Shown one piece after another: positions 1 to 9,694 of a stretch of 64,000 bases of DNA; positions within the stretch are counted from its first letter, which is position 1, and every line of letters begins with the position of its first letter. The position numbers were made by a program, and so were the translations under genes. The stretch comes from Alopecurus myosuroides (Eukaryota > Streptophyta > Magnoliopsida > Poales > Poaceae), in NCBI GenBank assembly GCA_028641055.1, contig CM054062.1:271579092-271643091 (forward strand), in the 5' to 3' direction. The notes under the pieces were generated by a model that saw nothing but the letters and a program-made list of their open reading frames with translations, did not search any database and was not told the origin of the DNA.

Positions 1-715
1 TGTTTGGTCGTCTATGGTTTAGTGTTGATGACATGATCTGTTCTTTGCTGCTGATGTATATGCATCTCGAAATAGTTTTGGGATCACATGTGTTTGACAT
101 GCAAAGCATGACTAAATGTCATAAAACTTGTAGACTTTGAAGACTAAAGTTCTTGCATGAACATTAACAAAGTGCATCACCTGGAACGTGCCTGACGTAT
201 GCGGCAAGATCCTTGGAGAACTTAGCTCCTGGAAGCATGGAAGGGCCAAGGTGTAGGCTCGCAATGGATACTAACACAGGATTAGGGTTTAAACTGTGAA
301 GTGCCTAGTGTTGTGACAGAACCTGTATTCGACGCTGCTGTAACTTTCCCCTACTATTATTCTTGTGATTCATCAGACTTTACGTCTTGATGGATATAAA
401 CCACAGCTCTGCTGATTTTGCAAAAAGAGTCTCAACCTTCCAGTTTCAGGATTATACTGTTTTACACTAATGGAACCGTTGTAGTTGTTCATACTGTGTA
501 TTTCATACCCCTGAATCTCAAATTTCTCTTTGCCACTTTTTGTTTTGTTTTGGAGATCAAAGTTGTGAGTATAACAACCACACATTAAAAAAATGGTTAA
601 CATAAAATTGGCTTTATAATGTAAACAGTTCATATCTGAGAACAAGAGGCATATTTTCGAGCTCATGGAATTTATTGCCTATCAAACTCAAAATCCAATT
701 CATCAATCATTTGAA
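1..715. other. No gene recognised; AT-rich intergenic DNA
   Basis: I see no coding region, terminal repeat or RNA gene that can be supported here. Short open frames on the minus strand (about 370-670) have no recognisable domain and no splice context. It lies beyond the WEB-like gene fragment and the 3' end of the zinc-finger gene, so it may hold distal 3' flanking sequence. Confidence 0.4.
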
Positions 716-759
716 TTAGTAACAATTACAAGCATAGAACACGGTATCCATGAAGAAAG

Positions 760-1003
760 TTGCCCTCCCAGAGAAACTAGAGCTCCGGAACCGATCCATG
801 GCCAGCTCGCCTTCAACCTGTGCATTTGATGTCTTTTCGTGCACATGATCTTCTACCTGATGGGACTTGTCAGTGAAATCAAAGTAAAATGTGATGGCAG
901 CCTCTCTCTCCTCCAACGCTCCAAGAGAATCGAATGACAGCCTCTCTACTCTTTCGCAGCTTCTATCTTCTTCAGAACTGCTTGGACCCTGAGTTCCCTA
1001 GTG
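760..1003 (-). pseudogene. Decayed fragment of a WEB-family coiled-coil gene
   Basis: Read on the minus strand, this stretch aligns with the 3' part of the intact WEB1-like gene in this window (about 18935-19190). Shared blocks include the segment encoding QA.LK..EAAKE, the block ending in the ERE codons, and the block encoding KSHQ.E..V.EKTS. Relative to the intact gene it lacks two bases in a GAGTCAGAG segment, which makes a stop after AAKE and shifts the frame, and it lacks about 35-40 bases further on. No start codon or splice sites of its own are evident. It begins about 40 bases past the zinc-finger gene's stop codon on the same strand. I infer a partial duplication or a relic of an old tandem copy; it cannot encode a WEB protein. 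Confidence 0.75.
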
Positions 1004-1041
1004 TTTAACGAAGCTGATTACCTCGTCTCATACTGTCTGCT

Positions 1042-3090
1042 TCAAAAGAAAAGGGTCTGCTTTGCTGGGTTTGCTTCACTCGGTCTGTTTGCAGAGGACA
1101 TGACGCTGCTTGGTCCAGCTATACTGCAACTAGCTGGGTTTGCTTCACTCGGTCTGTTTGCAGAGGACATGACGCTGCTTGGTCCAGCTATACTGCTACT
1201 AGCCACGTTTGGTTCATCGTTTCTGCTTTCAGAAACTGCATGCTCACTTGGTCCAGCAATACTGCTACTAGCCACATTTGGTTCATCATTTCTGCTTTCA
1301 GAAACTGCATTCTCACTTGGTCGACGATTCATGTTACCTGCAAATTGACTGCCAGGTCTCCCAGTGTTCCTATTGCCAAGAATCTGCAGCTTCTTGGCTT
1401 GGTGCTTTTTCCCTCCAATATGGGAGCCGAAATTGAATTCAGTAACACAGTCCACCTTGCATATTTTGCACCAAAAGGCAGGTACCGAATTTGTTCTGGG
1501 TATTTGAACAGCCTGTGATGAAGGCTGTCGAACTATTACTTTCTTCTTTGAGGGGTGCCAATTTGCTGGCTGGCTTCGTCCAGGGGTGAAATGGTAACTT
1601 GATTGTTGTGGAAGCATATTGCTCTCATGAAATGACTTTCTCTTCAATAAATCAGGTGTTGATTCTGTATAGATCTCCTGAAAATATTTTTTTTCATCCA
1701 ATAACAAATTAATAAAGAGCATTTATCTGAAAACATTTCTAGGTATCTGAACAAAAAATTCTACGAGTAACAAAATAGTGCATAGGGTAGCCTTATCATG
1801 CTCCCAGACAACATCTTCAGTATTTAACTAGCTAGTATTTTGATAGGCAATTAGGGATATGTTAACATCGAATCCAGCTTACTATGAAGAATGGGAACAT
1901 AGAATGATTCAACATCAGAAGTTAAAATAGACGGGTCCAGCGACTCAATGAATTGACAATAAGATGTGTATCAAAGAAGAATCAATAGCCAGAATAATTG
2001 TTTTAAAATTCAAATGATACATCAGTTCGACTAGCCTAATAGAGACATGGCTTACTTTGAAAAATGTTACTTCAGCAAACTTTCCACTATAATAATAATC
2101 AAATAACTAATACAACTCTCTCAGCTGAATTCTTTATCCTGCCCTTCAGCAAATGAAGTCATCATTTGATTCAATGTTTTGCACAGAAAAACTATTAAAC
2201 AAAAGGAAAGTTATATAGCCTTCTACAGTGCAGCCACTATCACAAATGACCAAATTGGATTTAAATCGAGAAAACCTCCTTTTCAGATTGACAATCCTGG
2301 GACTTGACCAACGAGAGTGCCCTTAAAATGAAATGATGAATTTCTGCTAATGATTGGTTACTCAGACTGGTTCCATACTTCCAAGCACCTAAGTTGTCAA
2401 CTATGTCAACACATATGTTCACTATGGAGAGTGTATATAGTGATACCAGCATTTAGATGATACCACGACAGCAACTTTAAAAATATAGAGCAAATGATTT
2501 TAAAAACATTCAGATTTTTTTCACCGTATTAAAACCAAAATTAATCTACAATGTCATAATTTCACACTGAAATTCAATCTACACTGTAAGAACCAAGAAT
2601 ATAAAAAATCTGCATCCAAAATCAAACGAACAAGAAGAGACATCATTCACAGTTTTCTTCTTCTTTCGTTTCTCCTGCTGACATCTCAGTTTTGGTACAA
2701 ACTTTGCGGGGCAATTCATCATGGTGTATCTTACTTTATCTATATTTTTTTTTCTAGATTTTTCATGATTATCTGCACAGCCTGCACTACTTCGTGAAAT
2801 TGGTATCAACTAAAGGTTAGTATCACTAGAACGCTATGGATAGACCTTACTGAGAAGTTATCAGACAGGAAGCTTACCTTGGGCAGTACAGGGGCTCCAT
2901 TAAGACCAATCAACAGATGTGGATGAGTACTTTCCAGCCTTTTCCGATATTCCAGCTCCCTTTTAAGAGCTTCTTCATATGTGATAGTAGGACAGGATGA
3001 CGTATGAGACTTCTGCATGCTTGAAGACAGTGAACCACATCTACTTGCAAGCGCCAGTTCTTTCTCAGCCAACAAAGGATTCCCTACCAT
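1042..3090 (-). CDS. U1/JAZ-type C2H2 zinc-finger protein, spliced
   Basis: Proposed coding exons are 3090-2878 and 1677-1042, giving about 282 residues. The upstream exon ends at a consensus donor (AAG|GTAAGC) and the downstream exon starts after TTTTCAG; both are phase 0. The first exon carries a charged helix (EEALKRELEYRKRLE). The second has one zinc finger at about residues 141-163 (FWCKICKVDC...FGSHIGGKKH; C-X2-C-X12-H-X5-H), the spacing of U1-like/JAZ fingers that bind double-stranded or structured RNA. The C-terminus is a 23-residue tandem repeat. The role in RNA binding or splicing is inferred from the family. The start is uncertain: ATG at 3090 is used here, but an upstream exon ending at about 3475 (CCAA|GTAAGG) would join in phase to an acceptor just after that ATG, and I see no ATG in that exon. 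Confidence 0.65.
1064..1339 (-). repeat. Coding minisatellite: four 69-bp units (23 residues)
   Basis: Four head-to-tail 69-bp units form the C-terminus of the zinc-finger protein. They fall into two pairs of nearly identical units: the pair at 1064 and 1133, and the pair at 1202 and 1271. All encode a unit ending SIAGPS or its equivalent. The period is a multiple of three, so copy-number change keeps the frame. The paired structure suggests two separate rounds of single-unit duplication. Confidence 0.9.
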
Positions 3091-3590
3091 ATTTGTGAAT
3101 TTATAAACTGAATTGATCTCATTTCCAACATTTCAAACCACAGGTCATAAATCTGAATGTGAGCTCGTAAGGTCCAAAGCTGCAACAAACATAGTGGATC
3201 AATGTCCAGATACAGAGCTATAAATTTGTCATGGTATCGCGCATACTGATTTAGGTAAATGCACATTCAGTAATCAGATATGTAGTCCAGTGCACGTGCC
3301 ATTAGTTTGAAAACACACACACAAGAAATCAACAGTTTACTCTAGTAACAGTGTACTGATCAATCAGTTAGCAGCTGTATAACTGTTTCGACTGAAGGCA
3401 GCGTCATGCCGCCTGCGTTTGTGGCACTAGATCGGGTACATTCATTCGTATCCGCATCGACCTTACTTGGAATGGAAAAGTCGTGCACGGAAATCGCATC
3501 GATTATAATCGAACTCCCATCTCCCAGAGTGAAATTCGAGATGGCCTCTTGCAGATTGGGCCCGTTCCACAAAACCTAGGGTTCCAACAA

Positions 3591-4570
3591 ACTGGACCAA
3601 TAGAAGATCTAGGGCTTGCAAACGGGAAAAAGTATAGTAGAGTGCACGGCTCTACCTTGTCCCGACGGCTGGAGCCTTCGCGTCGGAGCTACAGTGGGTG
3701 GCCCAGTGGAGGAGCAGAGAGGGCGGCGGCGAGTCGGCCGAGAGAGGCAGAAGAGGGTGTTCCGTCGGAAGTGACCCCTGATTTTCAGTCAAGGGCCATT
3801 TCGTCTTTTCCGGTTCGATCACCAATATGCCAGGTCAGCAATTTGCAACAATCGCCCTGTGTGGGAAAAGTGCATAATCAGACTAGATCTTTTATTAATC
3901 AGCAAATAACTTTGGTAATTATTAAAACTGCCAATCAATTGTGGGTGAAAACAGCATATCCTGGCGTTTTTGCCTCCCACATCCTCCTATCTTGTCAACA
4001 TTTTCTGCAACGGCGAAGAGCCAGTGAGAGTATGTGCCGATAGATCTATTGGTTTTCTCTGAATCTTGCCAGTTGGTGTGTCGTTAAAGCGAAGCTGTTC
4101 AATGTTTTGTTGTGCTACATCTTTGATCTCTTCCATCGTTTGGGTCCGCGGCAAAGGTTCGCTTTCTCTAACCCTCTGGATTTGTGGTGAAATATCAAGC
4201 CTTGTCGGGGTGTATCCCTAGCCGATATTCCTCTAGCGATTATTCGATCTCGTTGTACGCGGCGATTAGCTATTGCGGTCCTTAAAGTCTTGGTTGAGGA
4301 GGGTTGCAGGTATCTTAGTCTTTTTTAGCTTGTTCAGTGCAAAATTTTCAATCTCGAGCAATCGTCGAACAATCCAAGGAGCAAGGAGAAAGACGATCAG
4401 CATTATTTTCAGTGTATTTTTATTTGTACTAGCCATGTCGAGTTATATCTCCTTTGTATCGGTTTTTTTATGAATATAGATATAACATGACTTTAGGTGT
4501 ATTCTCCAAAAAAAGAATTGTGGGCGAAAACCGACATTGTCTCGTGCATTATTGCTAGGAGAGTAGAATC
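3591..4570. other. 5' flank of the zinc-finger gene and unassigned sequence
   Basis: The part next to the gene (about 3640-3790) is GC-rich and lies where the 5' end and promoter of the minus-strand zinc-finger gene should be. From about 4060 to 4515 the plus strand looks like an old 3' untranslated end (a T-rich stretch, then ATGAATATAGATATAAC, then an A-run), perhaps of a LINE, but I cannot place it in a family. Plus-strand open frames here show no recognisable domain. Confidence 0.3.
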
Positions 4571-5643
4571 ATAGTCAAGATATAAACTCAGCAGAATAAC
4601 TTTTTTTGAAGCCAAAACCTTTACAAGGAACAAAAATCCACACAGGATTTAACCGATTCCAGTTTTTTCTAACATAGATGAGGATCATAGAACTGTCTCT
4701 ATCTAATTTTTTTAGACAAGCAACATGCTTGGTCTCAATACGGTAGCTCAGGATATGCAAATCTTGCTTTAAAAGATGTTGCCATGTTCTCACATCAAGA
4801 TTAATTCCATTGAAAATGAGACCATTTCTTTGCATCCAAATGTTCCAACAGCCCATAATTATTATGTTCATAGCAATATTTTTCGGCAGAACTTAAAGGG
4901 CCAAGGAGCATTCTTCAAGAAGTGAAAATCCTCTGTTTCTCAACATCTTAGAGCAAAAGGACAGTCCCAGGACAAAAAAAATGAAGAGCAGTTTCTTCCA
5001 TGCCCAAATTACACAGTACACACGAGTATTCAGGCAGATGAAAAGATTTCGCCTTTGAGAACAAGTCAGAAAAAAATCTTGTATCTTAAGATAGCCGCAC
5101 TTTTCCAGATCCATATAAAATCTTCATGGGCTTTAGGACCTTCTTTCAGAACCTTATAATTTTTCATCGAGGGATAAATATTAGATCCTCCAGGTAGGGT
5201 CCATCTATCATGTCTAGGGATGTAAACGGCTGCTCGTTTAATCCCGTTTATGTATTGTCCACTTATTTTGGTCAAACAGCTAAAGACACTTCCGGAAAAT
5301 GAACTATGAAGCTAAATAAACGGACTTTTGTGGCGCCATTTATAGACCCATTTACATCCCTAATCATGGCTATCATTCAAGTGATGATTGTGCACAGCTT
5401 GTTCCAGTTCTTGTAGTTGTTGATATGCTTCAGCTGAGATTTTTTTTTAGAATAAAAGTGCTCCCCCCGATTTTATTGAAATCAAACAGCTTCAATTGAG
5501 AGATGGGTGTGGAAATTGTCTTCAACATGGTTTCGAGAGAATTGCCTGTAGCTTATTTGATCATCTCGACAGAATGAAAATAGCTGAGTGTAAGTATCCT
5601 TGCAGAGAGTAGAATTCCAGCTGTCAGACCAAAGCAAGATAGA
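4571..5643 (-). pseudogene. LINE (non-LTR retrotransposon) 3' part, degenerate
   Basis: Minus-strand translation in broken frames gives the C-terminal part of a plant L1-type ORF2: a WSDSWN-like segment near 5610, RWTLPGG near 5190, WIWKSAAILRYKIFFW near 5085 and CWNIWMQRNGLIFNG near 4835. These are hallmarks of the region after the reverse transcriptase core, including the zf-RVT domain. Several frameshifts and stops are present. The sequence continues upstream at 17339-17590: the Copia element 5649-17338 was inserted into it, and the frame runs through the junction once that insertion and one copy of its target duplication are set aside. A MITE at 5215-5362 interrupts it again. Confidence 0.75.
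5215..5362. mobile_element. hAT-like MITE, 148 bp
   Basis: The element has terminal inverted repeats starting TAGGGATGTAAACGG, with the complementary end reading TAGGGATGTAAATGG. It is flanked by an 8-bp target duplication, atcatgtc on the left (5207-5214) and atcatggc on the right (5363-5370), with one mismatch. Short length, no coding capacity, 8-bp duplication and TAGGG-type ends fit a hAT-derived MITE. It lies inside the LINE remnant and is therefore younger than it. Confidence 0.75.
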
Positions 5644-5648
5644 TCTTC

Positions 5649-5999
5649 TGCTACACGCAATAGCAAAACAACGATGAAATTAAGCAAGATCGAACCAACG
5701 GGGACACGAGATTTTAACGTGGAAAACCCTTCCAACAAGGAAGAGAAAAAACCAAGGGCCCCAGCCAGCAATACTTCACTATTTCGGGGTGAGGTTACAA
5801 TCGCGGCGGGATTTACAATATGTGGCTTATCCCGTGCGGCGGATTACAAGAGGTATATAAAGGCGGTCCTGACCTAACTAGGTCGGTAACTGTGAATCCA
5901 ACTCCGACTCGGTAACAACTCGTACCGTACGGGCCTCCGCGTAGCGGAGGCCGAACTTTCCTTTATCTTCATATGAATTTGGATCACCATAAAATAACA
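5649..5999 (-). repeat. Copia 3' LTR (element orientation)
   Basis: This repeat matches 16987-17338 closely along its length, differing at scattered bases. In element orientation it begins TGTTATTTTATGG and ends GCGTGTAGCA. The purine-rich stretch just inside it (read on minus, AAGGTGGAG at about 6000-6010) is a plausible polypurine tract. Confidence 0.9.
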
Positions 6000-6095
6000 C
6001 TCCACCTTGAGACAAATTCCCTCTTGAAGCATAAATGAGAACCTTCACCTGAAACACACAAAGAAAACACCTTTGGCGCCAAATAGCCTCTTGGG

Positions 6096-7479
6096 CTAAG
6101 CAGTGATACCAATTAAGCTTGAGCAAAGCTCAAACTTAGCAATAGGAACTGGCTTTGTCATCATATCAGCAGGATTATCATGAGTACTAATCTTGCATAC
6201 CTTCAGCTTACCTTGTGCAACAACATCACGCATATAATGGTACTTGACATCAATGTGCTTTGTTCTCTCATGGAACATCTGATCCTTAGCAAGGTAAATA
6301 GCACTCTGACTGTCACAAAATAGGTTAATGCAAGTATCATATCCACAAAGCTCAGCAAACAGACATTTCAACCAAACTGACTCTATGCATGCTTCAGCAA
6401 TAGCCATATACTCAGCCTCAGTAGTAGATTGTGCAACAACACCCTGCAAGGTAGCCTTCCAGCTAACGGCACATCCACTAACCGTAAACACATAACCTGT
6501 GAGGGATCTCCTCTTATCCAAGTCGGCAGCATAATCTGAATCCACATAGCCTGCGAGTCCCTCACCAGTCTTGCCAAACTTCAAGCAAGCTTTGGATGTG
6601 TCGCGAAGGTACCTGAAAATCCACTGAACAGTTTTCCAATGTTCTTTACCAGGATTAGCCATGTATCGACTGACCAAACTCATAGCATAAGATAAATCGG
6701 GCCGAGAACACACCATGGCATACATTAAAGAACCAACAACACTAGTATAGGGAACTCGTGACATGTACTCAATATCTTTGTCAGTAGTAGGGCATTGCAA
6801 TGCTCACAACTTGAAGTGTGAAGCAATTGGAGTACTAACAGACTTTGCATCATGCATATTAAAACGATGAAGGACTTTCTTAATGTAATTCTCCTGACTA
6901 AGAAATAGCAATATAGATTTCCTGTCTCTTGAAATTTCCATACCTAGAATTTTCTTAGCAGGACCAAGATCCTTCATCTCAAACTCACTACTCAATTATT
7001 TCTTCAATGTAGTGATTTCTTTCATGCTCTTGGCAGCAATTAACATATCATCAACATATAGCAGCAAGTATATAGGTGATTCATCAACAAATTTAATGTA
7101 CACACAGCTATCATATTCAGACCTCTTAAAGCCATGTGACATCATAAAAGAATCAAACCTTTTATACCATTGTCGAGGAGACTGTTTCAAACCGTAAAGA
7201 GACTTCTTTAGGTTGCACACGATATCCTCTTTATCAGGCACTATGAACCCATCAGGTTGGTCCATGTATATTTCCTCCTCAAGTTCTCCATGCAAAAACG
7301 CAGTCTTCACATCTAACTGCTCAAGCTCAAGATCATGCATAGTAACAATACTAAATAAAGTACGGATAGAACTATGCTTGACAACAGGTGAGAACACATC
7401 ATTATAATCCACTCCTTAAATCTGGCTGAAACCTTTTGCTACTAACCTTGCCTTAAACCTTGGAGGCTCACTTGGAGAT
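6096..7479 (-). pseudogene. Copia reverse transcriptase and RNase H, broken
   Basis: This is the second half of the Copia polyprotein, separated from its first half by E1. Reverse transcriptase motifs are clear: QLDVKTAFLHGELEEEIYM, SLYGLKQSPRQWY and the catalytic LLLYVDDML. It is followed by the connection region and a Ty1-type RNase H ([18 protein letters not shown], and [15 protein letters not shown] near the end). The frame is continuous but carries in-frame stops near 7416 (just after FSQI), at 6996-6998 and at 6801-6803. The wording of the motifs fits the Tork/Tnt1 group. Confidence 0.9.
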
Positions 7480-8876
7480 TGATGCATGTAAAATGCATAC
7501 ATGACCTTTGCATGTTATTACTTTTTTTTCCTACATATTAGCAACTTATATTCATGTTTTATAATGATTTGGGGGATTTTCTAAACAATCCCCCTTCTTT
7601 TGGTTCTAACCCTGTTTTTCCAGAAAACGTACTTTTTAGTGTTTCAGACTTTCCGGGAGCTTCGGGAGTCCAAAAAGGGGAAGGCCAAAGAGCACGGTTC
7701 AGAATTTTCGAGACGAAGATCATGGGCCAAAGTAGAGGGCCAAAAGGCAAACCAGGTGGCAAAGAGGACCCTCCACGCGGCCAGATTCCTTGGCCGCGTG
7801 AGAGGCCCCCTTTTTGCCCCCGTCGCTCCGATGTCGTCGATCTTTCTTCTCCCGAGTGTCTCGTGACCTAAAAACGACTATATAAAGGGTCCCCTGGCCT
7901 TTTCGAGGAGGAGGCGGCGCCGAGAGACGAAACCACGAAACAGAGAGACAGAAGGCTGCCGCCGGAGAAGATCGAAGGGGGGAAACGCCGCCGGGATCAC
8001 CCCCGGAGGGCTCCACCCCCCTCCGGCGTGTTCATCATCAACATCTACAGCAAAATCAGCTCCATCTCTCCACTGTAATCTCTTGGCAAACACGATGTAT
8101 GATGCAATACTATATTCCCTTGATGTATTGTGTCTCCCCGTCTATGTTTGAGTAGTGAATTGTTCTTGGCAATGGTGAAATAGTTCGTTGATTGGTTGCA
8201 TACAAGTTTATTATCTTCTATGATTGTCTTTATGTACAATATATGAGTGCACGCATATGTTGGGGAATGCATGTAAGGTGATCACCGGTAGCATAATGGA
8301 GTGGTGGTGACTTGGGAGTGACAGTAACCTGAGACCGAGCCACAAAGTTAAGTTATTGGGGGATATATATAGGGGACCTTAGAACGTAAGGCTATGGTGG
8401 GACTTTATGTCTTAATCAATCTTGTGCAGTCATTTACTTGGCCACATGATCCATCATAAGGGGTTGTAGATCATTTACTTGACTATACCTATTCATGGCT
8501 CCTTCCTAGAAGAAACAACTAAGACTAAAACATGTGCTTCACTAATTGTGACAACCACACGAACGAAACACCTATTGCTAGAACACTTGCTCCCTTGAGA
8601 TATTTGAGATATTTGCTGCTTGCTACTTGTGAAACTTGCTTAGAAACTTGCATTTTAAACTTGCTTCACTAGTTACTAGACAAACCACACTCCACGTCAC
8701 TTGCTTTTAATTAGTTAGTTCCTTTTAGTCAAAATTATTGCTTTGCATAAACAGCCATATAAGAAGGTTATAGGGCTCTAGAGAATAGATAGCTTACCTT
8801 CAGCTCCTCGTGGGTTCAACACTCAAATACTTATCGAAAGGTACTATAATTGATCTCCTGCACTTGGGAGTCATCA
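7480..8876 (+). repeat. E1 5' LTR
   Basis: This is a direct repeat of 12942-14328. It contains a TATA box (TATATAAAG at 7879-7887) followed by a GC-rich transcribed leader. It holds about 10 bases (TAATCTCTTGG region, near 8068-8080) that are missing from the 3' LTR. It shares a block around the motif GGCCGCGTGAGAGGCCCCC with the E2 LTRs, which shows that the two LTR types are related. Confidence 0.93.
7879..7887 (+). promoter_or_regulatory. TATA box of the E1 LTR
   Basis: TATATAAAG sits between the U3-like AT-rich part and a GC-rich segment that would be the start of R/U5. The same box is at 13341-13349 in the 3' LTR. Confidence 0.6.
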
Positions 8877-8886
8877 AGCACTTTTC

Positions 8887-8904
8887 TGGCGCCGTTGCCG
8901 GGGA
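8887..8904 (+). other. E1 primer binding site, tRNA-Asp
   Basis: TGGCGCCGTTGCCGGGGA lies 10 bases after the 5' LTR. It is complementary to the 3' end of plant tRNA-Asp (CCCCGGCAACGGCGCCA), the primer used by Athila-type Gypsy elements. The same site is present in E2 at 48859-48876. Confidence 0.85.
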
Positions 8905-8971
8905 GCGTTGTGCTAAGCTTTTATTCTTGTTTGCATTGCATACTAACATATAAACCTAAAACACAAAAAAA

Positions 8972-9694
8972 ATGGAAAACAACCAAACAATTTTAGAACT
9001 GTATAATATCTACCTTGAATTAGGACACGAAGTGTTTGGGGAGAAATTGAAAAATTATTTGCACAACAATCATATTTGTGGTAGTACTAATTCTTTGAAC
9101 ACCTTTATTGCTAAGGAAAACCTTGAGCTTGGGGAAGTTTGTCTTGATGAATATGATATTTTTAGTCCCCCTACTATTGAGGATAAAAATGATATACCTG
9201 CTGATTCTATGGAAAGTTTTAAGCTTGGGGAAGTTGGTTTTGATGAGCATGATATTTCTAGTTCCCCAAGCTTGGAGGAGAAAATTCACTTTGATGATAC
9301 TATGCCTCCTATATATGATGATTGCAATGAAAATTATGAATGTTTAACTCCCACTATCACTAATGATGATTTTACTTATGTGGAGAGTAGTGATTCTTTT
9401 ATGCATGTGGCTCATGATAAGAATGTTTTATGTGATATTCATATTGTTGAATCTATTCATGATGCCACTGAAAATTATTATGAGAGAGGGAAACATGGTT
9501 ACACATATTTCAACAATATTAAGTTTCCCCTCTTTATGCTGAAAGTATTGAAGTTGCACTTGATCTACCTTTCTATGCTTGCTATTATGTGCTTCTTTTA
9601 TTTGTTTCATTACAAAATGTCAATGCATAGGAAATGGGTTAGACTTAAAAATAAATTGTTTAATATTTTTTTTGGTGTGTTCCTTATGCTTTAA
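8972..9694 (+). CDS. E1 240-codon ORF, function unknown
   Basis: ATG at 8972 opens a 240-residue frame about 95 bases after the LTR, where gag would normally start, but it has no gag, zinc-knuckle or protease motif. It is very acidic in its first 170 residues and carries a two-fold internal repeat (LELGEVCLDEYDIF and FKLGEVGFDEHDIS). The last 60 residues are basic and hydrophobic with a possible membrane segment (about residues 188-212, LHLIYLSMLAIMCFF). I do not recognise the family. It may be a remnant leader ORF of a non-autonomous element or a captured fragment; whether it is translated is unknown. Confidence 0.45.
   Translation: MENNQTILELYNIYLELGHEVFGEKLKNYLHNNHICGSTNSLNTFIAKENLELGEVCLDEYDIFSPPTIEDKNDIPADSMESFKLGEVGFDEHDISSSPSLEEKIHFDDTMPPIYDDCNENYECLTPTITNDDFTYVESSDSFMHVAHDKNVLCDIHIVESIHDATENYYERGKHGYTYFNNIKFPLFMLKVLKLHLIYLSMLAIMCFFYLFHYKMSMHRKWVRLKNKLFNIFFGVFLML

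Noticed and set aside
373..666. Minus-strand 97-codon frame in the left flank
   Set aside because: No domain, low complexity and no splice or promoter context; treated as chance.
3483..4043. Plus-strand 186-codon frame over the zinc-finger 5' region
   Set aside because: It lies opposite the promoter and leader of the minus-strand gene, has no recognisable domain, and its composition follows the GC-rich leader.
7554..7871. Pro/Arg-rich frames inside the E1 LTRs (also 13016-13333)
   Set aside because: They cover the GC-rich LTR promoter and leader, and the two copies are LTR duplicates; not genes.
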